A DNA stretch of 64,000 nucleotides, taken from contig NC_045151.1 in NCBI RefSeq assembly GCF_008831285.2, positions 12,080,571 through 12,144,570 of the forward strand, written 5' to 3'. Under the pieces are notes generated by a model that was not told where the DNA came from, ran no database searches, and saw nothing but the letters and a program-made list of their open reading frames with translations. Each line of letters begins with the position of its first letter. The first letter of the stretch is position 1. Positions 1-9,620 of this stretch are shown here, one piece after another. The stretch comes from Nymphaea colorata. Taxonomy: Eukaryota; Streptophyta; Magnoliopsida; Nymphaeales; Nymphaeaceae. The position numbers and the translations under genes were made by a program.

Positions 1-90
1 TGCTGCCTGCACAAAGTTCAGCATACAAAAAATTACAAAAAGAAAGTTCATTATGCCTTAAGACATAATTAAGAAACAAGATGAAAAGAT

Positions 91-187
91 TTAGGCAGTT
101 CACTTAGCTACTCATAGACAACACTGTCCAGAATAATTTTAGGCAGTTCACTTAGCTACTTAATGACAACGTTGTCCAGAATAATTG
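91..187. repeat. 48-bp tandem duplication
   Basis: Two adjacent copies of a unit that begins TTAGGCAGTTCACTTAGCTA and ends GTCCAGAATAATT. They differ by a few substitutions. No coding potential is seen. Confidence 0.8.
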
Positions 188-308
188 CTGAAGTAATTTA
201 GCTAAGTCGACTTTTTTTTTTTTTTTTGCAAATAGTCACATTGCAAAACAGTGCATCTATGTTTTCCTTGTATATATTTATATGTAATGCAACAGAATTC
301 AGAGAGTT

Positions 309-900
309 TTAGTAGACAACATAATTCATTTGCTTCCAGGAATTGAGAGAGTTCAAGGTCGTCCAAATGTAAAGAAAAGGTGCACGATCTATCATGAGCA
401 ATATAAATTCAAATATAATAGCTTGACAAGCATCTGCAAACAATATTTCAGTTATTGCGCCCATCTCTTCATGGTCATCAGACGTTTTGAAGTCAAACGC
501 GTACATGTATAACACTTAGAAGGTAAATCACAAAGCATTCATCAGGATCTTTGTCAAAATCGAAGTATTTACCAAATGAGATGGTAAAAACAAACAGGCG
601 TAAAAGAGGAATGTCCAAATACGCAAAGAACATAAAATGCAGAAAACTTGGAATGAGAGACAGAGAAAGAGAGAGAACCTTGAGCTGATTGAAGAGCACC
701 GTAGAAGGATCCATCCTGACTGAATTGCTTTTTCTGATCTGTTGGCACTGAAGCAACAGAAAACACAACGGCACAATGGTTCTATGAGAAAGATAACAAG
801 GTCACTGTACGTATGATCTACCACACTTAGCATATCAACAACGGCGAGGGTGAATGGAGACGAAGAAAGCAAGGAGAAGGATCCAAAATTCATCACACAC
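309..900 (-). other. possible exon-like pieces of an unrecognised host gene
   Basis: On the minus strand an ATG-initiated frame starts at 896 just downstream of a CT/CA-rich leader, which is typical of plant 5' untranslated regions. A stretch at about 766-680 reads VPTDQKKQFSQDGSFYGALQ after a TTGCTTCAG acceptor-like site and ends at a CAAG|GT donor-like site. A further stretch below 515 contains DFKTSDDHEEMGAITEILFA. These look more protein-like than chance reading, but I cannot name the family and the exon joins are guesses. It may equally be a decayed gene 5' end or non-coding sequence. Confidence 0.2.
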
Positions 901-914
901 TGAAAAGAGACATT

Positions 915-985
915 GTATATATATATAGAGAGAGAGAGAGTGTGTGTGTGTGTGTGGGTGGGTGGGGGGGGGAGGGGGAGGGGGA
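915..985. repeat. compound microsatellite (TA)n(GA)n(GT)n then poly-G rich
   Basis: Uninterrupted TA, GA and GT runs pass into a G-rich stretch with AGGGGG motifs. It sits where the leader of a minus-strand transcript starting near 896 would lie. Confidence 0.9.
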
Positions 986-999
986 TCGCAGTTCGCTAC

Positions 1000-1844
1000 C
1001 TCTGATAGCGAGGGGGGAAAAACAGATGGTGTTTGTTCCCTGATCGGAAAAATGAGGACCGGAGAGAGCGGCCGATCAGAACAGTGAGAAGTGGCGACAA
1101 TTCACAGTTTTCTGAAATAGGAACGGAAGGGAACATTTTTTTTTCCAAAAACACACCAAAAAAGTTCAAAAATAGATATATGAAAAAAACTACCCAAGTT
1201 TTCACTTACAGTTGCCATATTATCATTAATTTAACTTGAGTTAATCTGATAAAAGACCAACTTATCTTCTAAGTTTTAGTTAGCTTTAGTTACATCCATT
1301 AGTAGTAATATATAAATAATTATATTTAAATACCTTAGTTTTCATCTTAAGCTTTAAAAAATCATTTGATATTTTAGAAAGTTCTACAAAAAAAAACTTA
1401 AGTTTACTGATAAAACTAAGCAATTTTTGCATGTTACCGACTTGCCTTCAACGAGGACAAAGTTTGCAATTTATAGATTATTATAAGTTTATTTAATTAC
1501 ATCATTAATATTAATGTAAATTAATTATGTTTAAATATTTTAATTTTTATATTAAGATTTTAAAAAATACATGACATATTAGAAAGTTCTTCAAGAAAAA
1601 CGTAATTAGGAATAAAGTTAAGCAAATTTTTCATGTTATTTTCTTGTAGGGTAAAATGACAATCGTTTATTAACTTAAATTAATTATGAAAATATTTTGG
1701 AATACTTTGAACAATACGAAAGTATGTCTGTACATAATTGTTAATTTGTTAAGCATAGTTCAAAATTTTCCAAGATGTTTTTACAGGAGATTGGAGTACC
1801 TTTCTATTAGTTTAAGGAAATTCATTAATTTTCTCCTCTTTTTC
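1000..1844. repeat. AT-rich spacer with a diverged ~200-bp tandem duplication
   Basis: Two diverged copies are recognisable at about 1255-1450 and 1465-1655. The landmark TTAGAAAGTTCT recurs with a spacing of about 203 bp and is each time followed by a run like AAGCAATTTTTGCATGTTA. A weaker third piece may start near 1665. No gene is seen in this stretch. Confidence 0.5.
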
Positions 1845-2760
1845 TTAATACGTACATGACCAAATTGGTATCAATTCCAAAATTTCATATAAATTAGAAG
1901 ACAAAAAGATACTCGAACAGTTCCTAGGCATTCTCAACTGTGCCAGACCCTATATCCGGCAACTACAACATTTAGTTGCTGGCTTGTATGCTAAGTTATA
2001 ACCCAATGGGGTAATATTCTTCAACCGAAAAGATGTAGAACAGACCCTATATCCGGCAACTACACCATCTAGTTGCTGGCTTGTATGCTAAGTTATGACC
2101 CAATGGGGTAATATTCTTCAACCAAAAAGATATAGAACAGATTAAAAACATCAAAAATTTAGTTAGTAAATTAAAACCCCTTACACTACGAACAAGCTAT
2201 GCTGATTGTATGGAACACAGATTCCTGATTCATTCCCAAGTTGTTCTAGTTTAGAGGATAAATTCATCTACTATAAACACAGTATCTTTCGGTTCCTTAC
2301 AGTAGTAAAATTAAAACACCAAGAACATTCAGGTACTATGTATACTACATATGGCTAAAAGGTATATTTCCTTTGATAGGTAAAGATTATTTGCGATGAA
2401 GGTTTGGTATTAATAATTTTTTGGTGAAGAGTCTGAGTTCCTCTCAGTTTGTGTTCTTTTCATTGCTTCCACTATTATGGGGTGCCAAGTTTGTGGAATT
2501 TACACAAAATCCCATAGAAACTATTGACATGTAAAGAAGCCATTGTGTTTTATTGTCAATAAGCACTAAATAACAAGACTGCCAAAGAAAATATATTTGT
2601 ATATCCACTTTTATTATGATGGCACCCCATTGTTCTATGATTTGGGGCCAAAGTTGGGGATCATGTGCTGCAGTATATCAATTTCATTTTCTTGGTTTAG
2701 GGTTCTTACCCTAATATTATTTTCTATAAATAATAGAGTTCTTGGTCTAATGTGATTTGT
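1845..2760 (+). pseudogene. pararetrovirus reverse transcriptase connection + RNase H remnant
   Basis: One frame at 1893-2040 reads FLGILNCARPYIRQLQHLVA, the conserved stretch after the RT thumb where viral polymerases pass into RNase H. Further on, several frames hold weak RNase H-like pieces, including CKEAIV near 2540, which fits the conserved region around a catalytic aspartate. The polymerase active-site box itself is not present because the copy starts downstream of it. There are many stops and shifts, so this is non-functional. The assignment of the RT connection is firm; the RNase H part is weaker. Confidence 0.6.
1944..2137 (+). repeat. 97-bp tandem duplication inside the RT remnant
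   Basis: The unit starting CAGACCCTATATCCGGCAAC occurs at 1944 and again at 2041, with about five differences. Copy B has this unit once (about 18215-18320, reverse strand), so the duplication happened in copy A alone. Confidence 0.9.
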
Positions 2761-2784
2761 TTTAAAGACTTCAAGGTACTCCTC

Positions 2785-3277
2785 AAAATTTTGGAGCATC
2801 ATCTAAAACTAGGAAGCCTATAAAGCAAAGATGAAGAAAAGATGCGAAAGAAAATTTTAGAAGATCTAAAAAATATTTCTTAAGAAAATCAAAGAATAAA
2901 GCTCCTTATCTAAAAAAAGATAAACATGTCAGAAAATATGATAAACAAAGAAATTACAAAAACAAGTTAAGTTGTATTGTTTGTCAAGAAAATACTCATT
3001 TAGGAAGCTATTGTCCCAAACTTCTAAATGCTTACACAAAAGAAGCCATTCTTGGCAATACCACAAACCAAGAGCTTATTAATGTAGACGAATATGTTAG
3101 TGATACAAAATCAATTTATTCCATAATATCCATAGAAGATATAGAAAATACAAAAGATATAAGTTCTGAAGAAGAAGATTATCCACTAATAAATAATTTA
3201 CTACAAATAAAACACTAAATTTCCAAACAGATGTTTTAGATGAATTCTTAGAACTCTATACTTCTAACAATGAATGA
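2785..3277 (+). pseudogene. pararetrovirus coat protein C-terminus (first copy)
   Basis: A Lys/Arg-rich region (RSKKYFLRKSKNKAPYLKKD) is followed by a nucleocapsid knuckle CIVCQENTHLGSYC, spacing CX2CX4HX4C, and then by an acidic tail with a TKDISSEEED-like stretch. Basic arm, CCHC knuckle and acidic tail is the known layout of Caulimoviridae coat proteins. The N-terminal two thirds are absent: RNase H sequence joins directly near 2785 at the codons for TPQNFGASS-like sequence. A shift near 3200 breaks the last codons, but the terminal TGA (3275-3277) is still visible. Confidence 0.7.
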
Positions 3278-3599
3278 ACCAGATTGTTACCACGACTGGA
3301 AATTCAAGGAAGGAAATCTAAATAAACAATGTTTCATATGTTCAAGATTCCCAAGTATGGAAAACAGGTGGAAATGTTATTTATGTCACAAAGAAATCCA
3401 TAGACTTTGCTTAACCGTTTTAGAACCAAATGTTGTTTTACCTATATCTTTCTTAGCTGAAACTTTCAGAAGGAGACAAAACAGAGCCTCGTCAAGTAAT
3501 CATAACCTTCAACTAGAAGAACTAGCTGAAATTCCAGAAGATCAGCAAGAAAGAGGACTTCGTCAAGTCTTAAAACCTCGAAACCCTCTACCACCATAA
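3270..3599 (+). CDS. pararetrovirus zinc-finger ORF fused to movement-protein leader
   Basis: An open frame of 109 codons. Residues 17-43 hold CFICSRFPSMENRWKCYLC followed by HKEIHRLC, which is CX2CX11CX2CX4HX2C. Badnaviruses and tungroviruses are known for a CX2CX11CX2CX4CX2C motif; here His takes the place of one Cys. After residue 55 (NVVLPISFLAETF) the sequence no longer matches the other zinc-finger copies (4965-5190 and 9621-10019), which continue with QENTRHKEKTEE. The remainder therefore appears to be the leader of the movement protein, joined by rearrangement. The ATG at 3270 overlaps the coat-protein stop as ATGAATGA. The reverse-strand twin lies at 16778-17107. Confidence 0.65.
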   Translation: MNEPDCYHDWKFKEGNLNKQCFICSRFPSMENRWKCYLCHKEIHRLCLTVLEPNVVLPISFLAETFRRRQNRASSSNHNLQLEELAEIPEDQQERGLRQVLKPRNPLPP

Positions 3600-4020
3600 T
3601 GAGTGGAGAAGATTACAGGGCAGATATACTTACAATAGAGAATTTGCAGTGTCTGTTCTAGAAAATCAAGTAGAAGCTATACCTTTGCTGAGTGCAGAAG
3701 GTATCAAAACACTTAAAACTCGTGGATACAGTCTGATCCACATAGGTTTAATTGTTGTAAAAATCATACCTCTGCATAGGAGAAATACAGGAGCAAAATG
3801 CTGCAATGGCGGCATTATAGGTACCCTATCATGCCATTGAGAAAAATATTATCATAGTATCTCTGAAATTTAACAATGAAGACTTTTTTCTTGTTTCGTG
3901 TAATTGTGCATGAAACTTTACAATGGCTTCACAGTCAGTCCGAATAGAAATTGTTTTCTGAGTATGAATAATACAAAAGCTTTTAAGGAATAAGAAATAG
4001 CTAGAAGCTCAACATCAATG
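3600..4020 (+). pseudogene. pararetrovirus movement protein remnant
   Basis: The frame starting near 3640 contains SAEGIKTLKTRGYSLIHIGL followed by IVVKIIPL. This is the conserved hydrophobic core of 30K-type movement proteins (aromatic-x-x-[IV]HIG followed by beta strands). The frame shifts soon after, near 3800, and continues in another frame with strand-like sequence. Plasmodesmal movement is the family role; this copy is broken. In copy B the same core is split by copia-1. Confidence 0.6.
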
Positions 4021-4972
4021 AAAGACTAGAACAACTAGAAAATGACATCTCTGTAGGAGTAAACCCCTACAACTTTGTTTTCAAAATACAAACGATCTTG
4101 GTAGGAACCAGTCCTAACACAGGAATGGAGGAAGTCCAAAAAGAAGCAGTTAGTAGACTAGAACAACTGAGGTTAACAAGTTGGAATCATATTAAAGAAT
4201 TTTTAAGGGCTTATTATTATTACACCATTATTTCTGGAAATTCCTATGACTATGGAATAGGAGAAACACTTTTTCAAAAATTCTCAGGAGAATTAGGCCA
4301 ATAAATTGTTAAAGGATGGCATGAATACCTCCAAATAAATCAACCCCTTAAATTATCACAAAATATTGCTTATAGAATAGGACATATATGTAAATGTCTA
4401 TAAAAGAAATGTTCAGAAATAAAAATAAAAAACAATTAAAGGGAGACCACTCCTTTTGTAAAAATATTTATACTCCTCAAAATTTTGGAGCATCATCTGA
4501 AACTAGGAAGCCTATAAGGCGAAGACGAATAAAAGATACGAAAGAAAAATTATGAAGAGCTAAAAAATATTTCTTAAGAAAATCAAAGAATCAGGCTCCT
4601 TATCTAAAAAAAGATAAACATGCCAAAAAATATGATAAACAAAGAAATTATAAAAACAGGTTAAGTTGTATTGTTTGTCAAGAAAATACTCATTTAGGAA
4701 GTTGTTGTCCCAAACTTCTAAATTCTTACACAAAAGAAGCCATTCTTGTCAATACCACAAACCAAGAACTTATTAATGTAGACAAATATGTTAGTGATAC
4801 AAAATCAATTTATTACATAATATCTATAGAAGATATAGAAAATACAAAAGATATAAGTTCTAAAGAAGAAGATTATCCACTAATAAATAAATTTACTAAA
4901 AATGAAACCCTAAATTTCCAAACAGATGTTTTAGATGAATTCTTAGAACTCTGTACTTTCGACAATGAATGA
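4021..4972 (+). pseudogene. pararetrovirus coat protein (second, fuller copy)
   Basis: The N-terminal and central region reads through VGVNPYNFVFKIQ and LRLTSWNHIKEFLRAYYYYT to a GIGETLFQKFSG segment, where a TAA interrupts. The central part resembles the capsid core of Caulimoviridae, in which an amphipathic G-x-x-L-F segment precedes a helix with a conserved Cys. From about 4500 the basic arm and CCHC knuckle (CIVCQENTHLGSCC) recur. The frame ends at TGA 4970-4972, overlapping the next ATG. It contains several stops. Confidence 0.7.
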
Positions 4973-5190
4973 ACGAGATTGTTACCACGACGGAAATTCA
5001 AGGAAGGAAATCAAAATAAACAACATTTCATATGTTCAAGATTCCCAAGTATGGAAAACATATGAAAATGTTATTAATGTCACAAAGAAATCTATAGACT
5101 TTGCTTAACCGTTTTAGAATCAAATGTTGATTCACCTATTCAAGAAAATACAAGACACAAAGAAAAAACAGAAGAAAGCGATTTATATTG
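4965..5190 (+). pseudogene. pararetrovirus zinc-finger ORF, second copy, truncated
   Basis: It starts with the same ATGAATGA overlap and keeps most of the Cys/His pattern, but with damage: a missing base near 4991, stop codons in place of Trp or Tyr, and a changed Cys. It continues into the acidic linker (QENTRHKEKTEESD) that in copy B leads to the protease. It is cut off at 5190 by unrelated LTR-like sequence. Confidence 0.6.
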
Positions 5191-5705
5191 AAATCAACTT
5201 GTTGTTATGTTTATATTTACTGATTTAAGAGATTGAAATCACAACTTTGTTTAAGGGCTTGTGTTTTGCCCTAATCAAGCATGATTAAAAGTTGGCTTTT
5301 CTCTCTCTTGGTTTCTCTTGCGTTCTCCCCTTTCATGCCCCTTGTTAGCTGACGACTAACAAATGGTATCGGAGCCAGATTTGGCCGAGCCGCCAGCAAC
5401 CGACGAACGGGACGTGCTCTCTCTCAACAACACCGCTTTGTCTACAGTTGAGGCACACCGCACATGGACCATGTAGACGATCATCGAGGTCAACCGGTGA
5501 CTACAGAACATGGAATGCGCTCAGGTAGAGGCCGAGGCGCATCTTCACACTGCCATTGCGGTGGGCTTTCACGACCTGCTGTAGCAGTCACCCCTTCCGG
5601 TGGCTCCTGCCCTAGGAAGTGTGCCACTCGACAGCGCGTGCAACACCTGGCTTGCTCCGCTCGCCCAATGCAATCAAGATCGGTCATGAACTGCCCACTC
5701 TGCTA
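5191..5705 (+). mobile_element. 5' end fragment of another LTR retrotransposon
   Basis: A ~175-bp LTR-like stretch (about 5197-5371, TGAAATC to GACTAACA) is followed by a primer-binding site TGGTATCGGAGCC at 5373, complementary to the 3' end of initiator tRNA-Met. The leader then passes into gag-like sequence with stops (about 5420-5700, containing AQVEAEAHLHTAIAVGFHDL). It is truncated where the large-family LTR begins. Whether it is copia or gypsy cannot be told. Confidence 0.5.
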
Positions 5706-7612
5706 ATCAGATCTTTCAAAACTTGACCAAATCTCATAGAGTAGTCTCGATCCATGATGGCTCGTAGCTGTCCTATGCAATTATCATTCTATGATGCTCT
5801 CTAATGCACAATCGGGGTCGAGGAGACACTCGACTCGATACCCCACCTCATCTGTCCTAAGCAATTATCAATTCTAGCATGCACATGCAAATGCGTAATA
5901 ATTTTCAAAACAAGCTTCTAATAGTTTTCCAAAACAAAACTTGTCACATGACAAATCATTCACAATCACACACACTAGTCACATCTTTCAAAACTTAGTC
6001 AAACCATGGAGAGTAGTCTCGATCTGTGATTGGCTCGTATTTGTCCTAGCCAATTATCATTCTAGGATGCTTTTTAATGCATAATTGGGGTCGAGGAAAT
6101 ACTCGACTCGATACCCCACCTCATCTATCCTAAACAGTTATCAATTCTAGTATGCACATGCAATTGCATAGTCATTTAACAAAAACAAAACTAATCACAT
6201 ACATTCAATCTTATGCATACATTTATTCAATTACATTACAATCATTCAATCACATCACAATCCGATGATCCAACGATCCAGGAACACACATTCACAAATT
6301 GGCCCCAGGCAGGGATTTGCCTGGAATGCCATCATACCTGTCGCGCGTCCACAAAACACTTCAAAACTACAATTCGTGTTGCTCAAGGTCTACTTGACGT
6401 GCCCAGTGTACCTGCAACCACAGTCAAATGATAAGTTCTCTATTCGCATCGCTTTACAATCGATATAAATCTGAAAATACCATCATTGAGGCATGTCTTT
6501 GCCTCAAATGGGTGTCGACCCATGAAGCCCTCCACAAAGGGTCTCTTCCCAACCCTCGAGGTTGCCACCAACGATTAGAACTCAAAACTTGTATTCGACT
6601 TATCACATGTACGATTCTCACTTGTTTTCCTTAGTTGAGGTGTCTTCCTCACCATAAGATTCTCAACATACAACATATATGCACATCAATAGCAACATAT
6701 CTCTCAAGCTCGCTAAAACGATTCTAAACGTTCACCACAACAATGCAATCTCTACCATGTTTCCAAATAGCTTCGAAAAATCAACATCTTAAGCTTAAAA
6801 GATCGTGATAGACATGAATCAACACTTCTCCAACATGATCCTAAACTTTCCCCAAAAAGCAAAGTCGCTAACATATATCCTAAAATCACCAATACTTAAT
6901 TCTACCATGCTCCAACAATATTTACACATGTTCCAAAAGAAAATATACAATAAAATAGGCTCAATTACGCCTTGCTCACCCCAAGAGTCTGAACTGCTGC
7001 AATCCTCCCAGCAGCCACCCCAAGAGTTCAAAAGGCCCCTAAATGGCTAAAATCCCTCAATGCCGCCACCACCAACACATTCACCTCACTGCTATGAGAG
7101 GAAAGATGCATCCCCAACTGCAATCCAAAACAACAACCCCAAAACAGTAAAAAACAGCAAGAAAAACTGGCAGGGAAAAAGGAAGAGTGTGCAGCAGAGA
7201 GGACAAGAGAGTGTGGGAGTGAGAGCTCCAGCAGAGGAGGAGAGGGAGAGAAACAAAAAAAAAAAAGGAAGGGGAGCGGCTGCGCAAGAGGAGGCCGTGC
7301 GGCGGAGAGGGGAGACAGCAGAATAGTGGGAGAGGGAGGAGGAGAAGAAGGAAGAAAGAAGAAGGAAGAGTTAGGGAGAGGTTGAGGGCTTACCCGAACG
7401 CCACCGCCGCCGTCCTTCCTCTGCCGGCCCAAGCATCACCACTGCACCCTCGTCCTCCTCCTGGTCTCACACGGTTGAAACAGAGGAAAAAAAACGACGA
7501 GGAAGAAGAGGGAGACGCGAGGGAGAAGGGCCCTCGCGTTGGGCTCCTCACACAATTGGGTTCGGGTCCGGATCTGGACCCGACCCGGCCCGCCTGAAAG
7601 ACATCGAGCGTT
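5706..7612 (-). mobile_element. truncated minus-strand LTR of the Tekay/Del-like gypsy family
   Basis: It matches, in reverse, the 5' two thirds of the LTRs at 22926-25915 and 30802-33798. Shared landmarks are GAGTAGTCTCGATCTGTGAT, the GGATTTGCCTGGAATGCC region, the C/T-rich tract, and the (G)GACCCGACCCGG end. The right edge GCGTTACA corresponds to the LTR start TGTAACG. The 3' third of the LTR is missing, and the left edge abuts the gag-like fragment. A ~200-bp block (5706-5900 and 5985-6180) is duplicated within it. Open frames in the purine-rich part are composition artefacts. Confidence 0.75.
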
Positions 7613-7649
7613 ACAGTGTGTGTGTTGGTTTAAGGAATATATATATAAG

Positions 7650-7759
7650 CAACAGTATGTTACACATATGGATAAGGTTGATAATTCGTCAAAACGCCTG
7701 ATGTGTTCACATATGTCCACTAGATATTATCCACCTTATCCATATGTATAACATACTGT

Positions 7760-7761
<2 letters not shown>
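7650..7761. repeat. 36-bp near-perfect inverted repeat with 40-bp loop
   Basis: Left arm 7650-7685 starts CAACAGTATGTTACACATAT. Right arm 7726-7761 is its reverse complement with two mismatches. The right arm runs straight into a (TA)n tract. It could form a foldback hairpin or be a very small MITE-like element. No target duplication is evident. Confidence 0.8.

Positions 7762-7763
<2 letters not shown>

Positions 7764-7812
<49 letters not shown>
7764..7812. repeat. (TA)n microsatellite
   Basis: About 24 uninterrupted TA units adjoining the hairpin. Confidence 0.95.
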
Positions 7813-7814
<2 letters not shown>

Positions 7815-9130
7815 CCAAGTACCTAGGCGCATAGTGTACATGTGGTAACATAGGTTACCACACATGACCATTATATTGCATGTGATAGTGACTAGTTGGT
7901 TAAAGGGCAGTACATACGGTTATAATACAATATTATATACTATTACCATCTGCAGACTATAACGTATGTTATTGTCAAAACCCTAAACCTTGTACCAGTA
8001 AGTTCTGGTTAATCTATGTATTAATATGCCTATACAGCCACAATATTATGACATAATATGCTCTCTAACAGTATACTAAATATAATGAAGTATATTGTAT
8101 ATGTACATACCTAAACTGTATATATACCTATACAAGGTTTAGGCCATCAGGAATACTATATCACTTGTGATATAGTATAAGTGTAACTATCATAGTAGGC
8201 AGAGCGGTACAAATGTTGATGCAAATATTAAGTATGTACATACTTATACATATGGTTGTACATATACCTGCTGTCTACTATCATAGGTATTTCCAATATG
8301 GCCTGTACCATATACACTATTATCCATATAGTTATAGTCCTATAACACTCTGTAAACATATTATATAGGGCTATTATATGTACAAGTTGGTACATAGTGC
8401 CTGTACAGCTGTATATGTTACTGTATGATAGTAGGGTACATTATACACTGTATACCCATAAGGTAAACGGTGGATAATTACATAGTGTACACTCTGTGTA
8501 AACACCAATACTATACAGTAATATAGCACTGTATAGAATGTTACTATACTATATATACACTATTACCAGTATAGGGGTGATAGTATATATAACCCTACTA
8601 TATACACTATCCACAGTATAGTTACTGGCCAAACATCTATAGTATATTACACTATAGTACATGGCCGTATAGGGGTTAATATTTGAGGATACAAAAAGAT
8701 TATACACGTCAAACCAAACAGATTAAACCTAGTTAACCACTACATATATAACCAGACAATGTATAACGTGTTATTTATCACTTATCAGTAGTGTTATTAT
8801 AAGCCCTTAATAACCAGGTTGCCCATATGTACACAGGCGATGCTCTTTTCCACCTGTTTTTGGGTGAGCGTTCCTTCATAATAAAAATCCTCACTAATAC
8901 GCCACTCCAATGTGGACAATAACAGTCTTATGTACATATGGGCATCTGTAAACAATCAGGTACATATGTATACTAGATACGATTTATATAAATATGTTAT
9001 GGCTGGATTTTGTTACAGCCATATATAAACAACTTGGAACATACCTTCTGCACGTAATATCAGGTGTAAGGTTTACACTATGTTCTTAGGCCAATAAACA
9101 TTAGATATTGTTTATCTAGTACTACATAAG
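7813..9130. other. TA/GT/AC-rich block of unknown origin
   Basis: The sequence is dominated by interspersed GTATA, TATAC, ACATA and TGTAC words. Homopolymer A or T runs are rare, unlike the flanking AT-rich DNA. Short palindromes are frequent, for example ACTATATCAC-TT-GTGATATAGT at about 8154-8175. On the minus strand a 46-codon stretch (about 8940-8800) is open and protein-like (TLTQKQVEKSIACVHMGNLV), with a shorter one near 8300 (VYGTGHIGNTYDSRQQ). The VHMG core faintly resembles a movement-protein strand, but I do not assign it. No ends or repeats were found that identify it as a known element. Confidence 0.35.
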
Positions 9131-9143
9131 CCTATGCTTTGTT

Positions 9144-9620
9144 TTAATCTTCGGGCTCAAGGTACTTTCTTGTGTTATACCAAAACCCCTTGGACAGAGG
9201 TGGAGTATAGTCCACGTTGAAGGTAGTATAAGGTTCTCTGAGGAGCTGCATGCCAATTTTAGAGATGACTATTCCTTCGTGGCATCCTATAAAGACAATT
9301 ATAAAATACGTAGGATCAATATCTAAATCTCTAACATAAATTTTTGGACAATCAATGGATTGAGTTAAGTTTCCTTGTGTAGTTACAAGTTGAAGTTTAA
9401 CCAATTCTTTTGGGATGCATTCGGAATAGGATATTTTTATTCCTGCCATTGTTTCTGCCAAGATAGGTTTTTCCATTTGTTTAATGTATTTTGGATCTAC
9501 TAGAGATTTATCTAAAATAGTATTCGTGCATCCTGTGTCAATTAAGGCCTGAGTATCTACAAGATTTTTTCCTATTGTTATTTTTACACTGTACTAATAT
9601 TGGTGGAAATTTTTTTTCAG
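9144..9620 (-). pseudogene. pararetrovirus aspartic protease remnant
   Basis: The frame upstream of 9476 reads LVDTQALIDTGCTNTILDKS and has the D-T-G catalytic triad with a following hydrophobic strand, as in A3-family retropepsins of plant pararetroviruses. It continues without interruption from 9476 to 9144 (110 codons after the internal Met) through a VVFIGCHEGIV-like strand and ends EPED. A stop and a shift separate it from the linker upstream. In the virus this domain frees the polymerase from the polyprotein; here it is a fossil. Confidence 0.65.

Larger units (their letters stand above)
1845..5190 (+). mobile_element. endogenous pararetrovirus copy A (rearranged, decayed)
   Basis: A Caulimoviridae-like insertion, read on the plus strand: RT connection and RNase H, then coat protein C-terminus, zinc finger, movement protein, coat protein again, zinc finger again. 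The usual family order is movement, coat, protease, RT, RNase H, so this is a rearranged concatemer. The same order and junctions occur in reverse orientation in copy B (9140-18430). All frames carry stops or shifts. The left limit is where homology to copy B stops (TTAATACGTACATGACC). On the right the homology stops inside the acidic linker after the second zinc finger, where an LTR-like sequence begins. Confidence 0.75.

Noticed and set aside
7028-7432. 134-codon minus-strand open frame, Ser/Pro/Phe-rich
   Set aside because: It is the purine-rich tract of a truncated LTR of the same family; compositional and without a domain.
7976-7993. Telomere-like AACCCTAAACC
   Set aside because: A single partial unit only, not an array.
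8800-8940. Movement-protein gene of a second virus
   Set aside because: Only one VHMG-like core in 46 codons with no flanking support; kept as an observation, not a call.
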